Origin: an uncultured Selenomonadaceae bacterium | Lineage (GTDB): Bacteria > Bacillota > Negativicutes > Selenomonadales > Selenomonadaceae | NCBI GenBank assembly: GCA_905236255.1 | Contig: CAJOPK010000187.1 | Coordinates: 1-7,029, forward strand | DNA: 7,029 bases | Direction: 5' to 3' | Shown: one piece after another, positions 6,802 through 7,029 of the stretch | Layout of the letters: every line of letters starts with the position of its first letter | Numbering within the stretch: position 1 is the stretch's first letter | Program-made: the position numbers and the translations under genes | The notes under the pieces: model-generated | Told to the model about the DNA's origin: nothing | Database searches by the model: none | Seen by the model: only the letters and a program-made list of their open reading frames with translations

Positions 6802-6906
6802 ATGATTTATGCGGATAATGCCGCCACAACAAAAATGAGTTCGGCGGCAATAAATTCGATCATTAAAAATTTTTTCACTTACACAAAACTATCGGCACTC
6901 CCTTGA
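6802..6906 (+). pseudogene. 5' fragment of a NifS/IscS-type cysteine desulfurase
   Basis: ATG at 6802, with a strong site GGGAAGGGG (6786-6794) upstream, starts a 34-codon frame. Its first ~20 residues, MIYADNAATTKMSSAAINSI, are the N-terminus of class-V aminotransferases of the cysteine desulfurase group (pattern M-I-Y-x-D-N-A-A-T-T). After about 6861 the similarity stops: the frame continues as IKNFFTYTKLSALP and ends with TGA. The family continues into a GNPSS motif, which I do not find in any frame downstream. The PLP lysine and active cysteine (far downstream in a ~380-residue protein) are absent. It may still be translated because start and ribosome site are intact, but it cannot be an enzyme. 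The same frame is open back to an ATG at 6502, but that runs through the GH32 terminator and is not taken as the start. Confidence 0.7.
6875..6902 (+). mobile_element. Possible remnant end of an IS256-type insertion sequence
   Basis: TCACTTACACAAAACTAT followed by CGGCACTCCC sits exactly where similarity to cysteine desulfurase has ended. The pattern TTACACAAAA-n-T-n-G-n-CACTCCC resembles terminal inverted repeats that I associate with IS256-family elements. The orientation would put the element's body on the left, where no transposase remains. The match is from memory, no second end or target duplication is visible, and the call is tentative. Confidence 0.28.
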
Positions 6907-6945
6907 TTGTGAAATTCTTACAAGATTTGCCGGAATATGTACAAA

Positions 6946-6980
6946 AAAAGAGTTCGCTCAAAAATTTGAGGAACTCTTTT
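6946..6980. terminator. Very strong bidirectional hairpin terminator
   Basis: AAAAGAGTTC (6946-6955) pairs perfectly with GAACTCTTTT (6971-6980), and inside it CTCAAA (6957-6962) pairs with TTTGAG (6965-6970), leaving one bulged G at 6956. On the minus strand the hairpin is followed by a run of seven T residues (A at 6943-6949 on the + strand), longer than the four T on the plus side. The best reading is a terminator for a minus-strand gene ending to the right of or at the window edge. Possible tail codons for such a gene include one ending D-F-E-K-L-stop at 7013-7011, but three frames are possible. Positions 6903-6945 and 6981-7029 hold nothing else I can identify. Confidence 0.75.
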
Positions 6981-7029
6981 AAATTTATCCGGGAATTTTA
7001 TCAAAGTCTGTTAAAGTTTTTCAAAATCC

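Noticed and set aside
6870..6980. Plus-strand reading with TRFAGICTKKEFAQKFEELF, ending at TAA 6979-6981
   Set aside because: It has no start codon or ribosome site, and most of its 3' half is the hairpin stem, so the Lys/Glu/Phe pattern is probably a by-product of the terminator.

Overview
The window comes from a bacterial chromosome of moderate-to-low GC. The genes are tightly packed, mostly on the + strand, with strong purine-rich Shine-Dalgarno sites (GAGGGGG, GGAGGG, GGGGGG, AAGGAG). The gene set (a CheR methyltransferase, a PaaK-like protein, a stand-alone GltD-type iron-sulfur flavoprotein, glutamine-type NadE and an intracellular GH32 hydrolase) fits an anaerobic, fermentative, chemotactic member of the Bacillota, possibly a Negativicutes/Selenomonas relative. 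That placement is an inference from gene content and style; no marker gene is present to prove it.

Layout. (1) Positions 1-1912 form a two-gene unit: a near-consensus extended -10 promoter, cheR, then 17 bases later a shortened homolog of phenylacetate-CoA ligase, closed by a hairpin terminator. (2) Positions 1913-6560 form a second unit: a weak candidate promoter, a GltD-like NAD(P)H oxidoreductase, nadE (most likely starting at a TTG) and a cytoplasmic GH32 beta-fructosidase, closed by a second terminator. (3) Positions 6561-7029 hold no intact gene. They look like a gene graveyard: a broken response-regulator receiver domain on the minus strand, the first ~20 codons of a NifS-type cysteine desulfurase on the plus strand, a possible end of an IS256-type element, and a very strong bidirectional hairpin terminator that probably serves a convergent gene to the right.

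How the genes fit together. CheR would methylate glutamates on chemoreceptors (or act in a CheR-type signalling module); no cheB or receptor gene is nearby. The PaaK-like protein keeps the N-terminal fold but lacks the ATP phosphate loop, the ribose-binding Asp and the whole C-terminal domain, so it probably does not make acyl-adenylates. The second unit combines glutamine/ammonia-linked redox chemistry (GltD-like), NAD synthesis from glutamine or ammonia, and sugar hydrolysis. This reads as housekeeping metabolism rather than a dedicated pathway. I see no CRISPR array, phage module, tRNA or rRNA. The most unusual parts are the shortened PaaK-like gene and the mosaic of relics at the right end; I do not see a convincing new multi-gene system.
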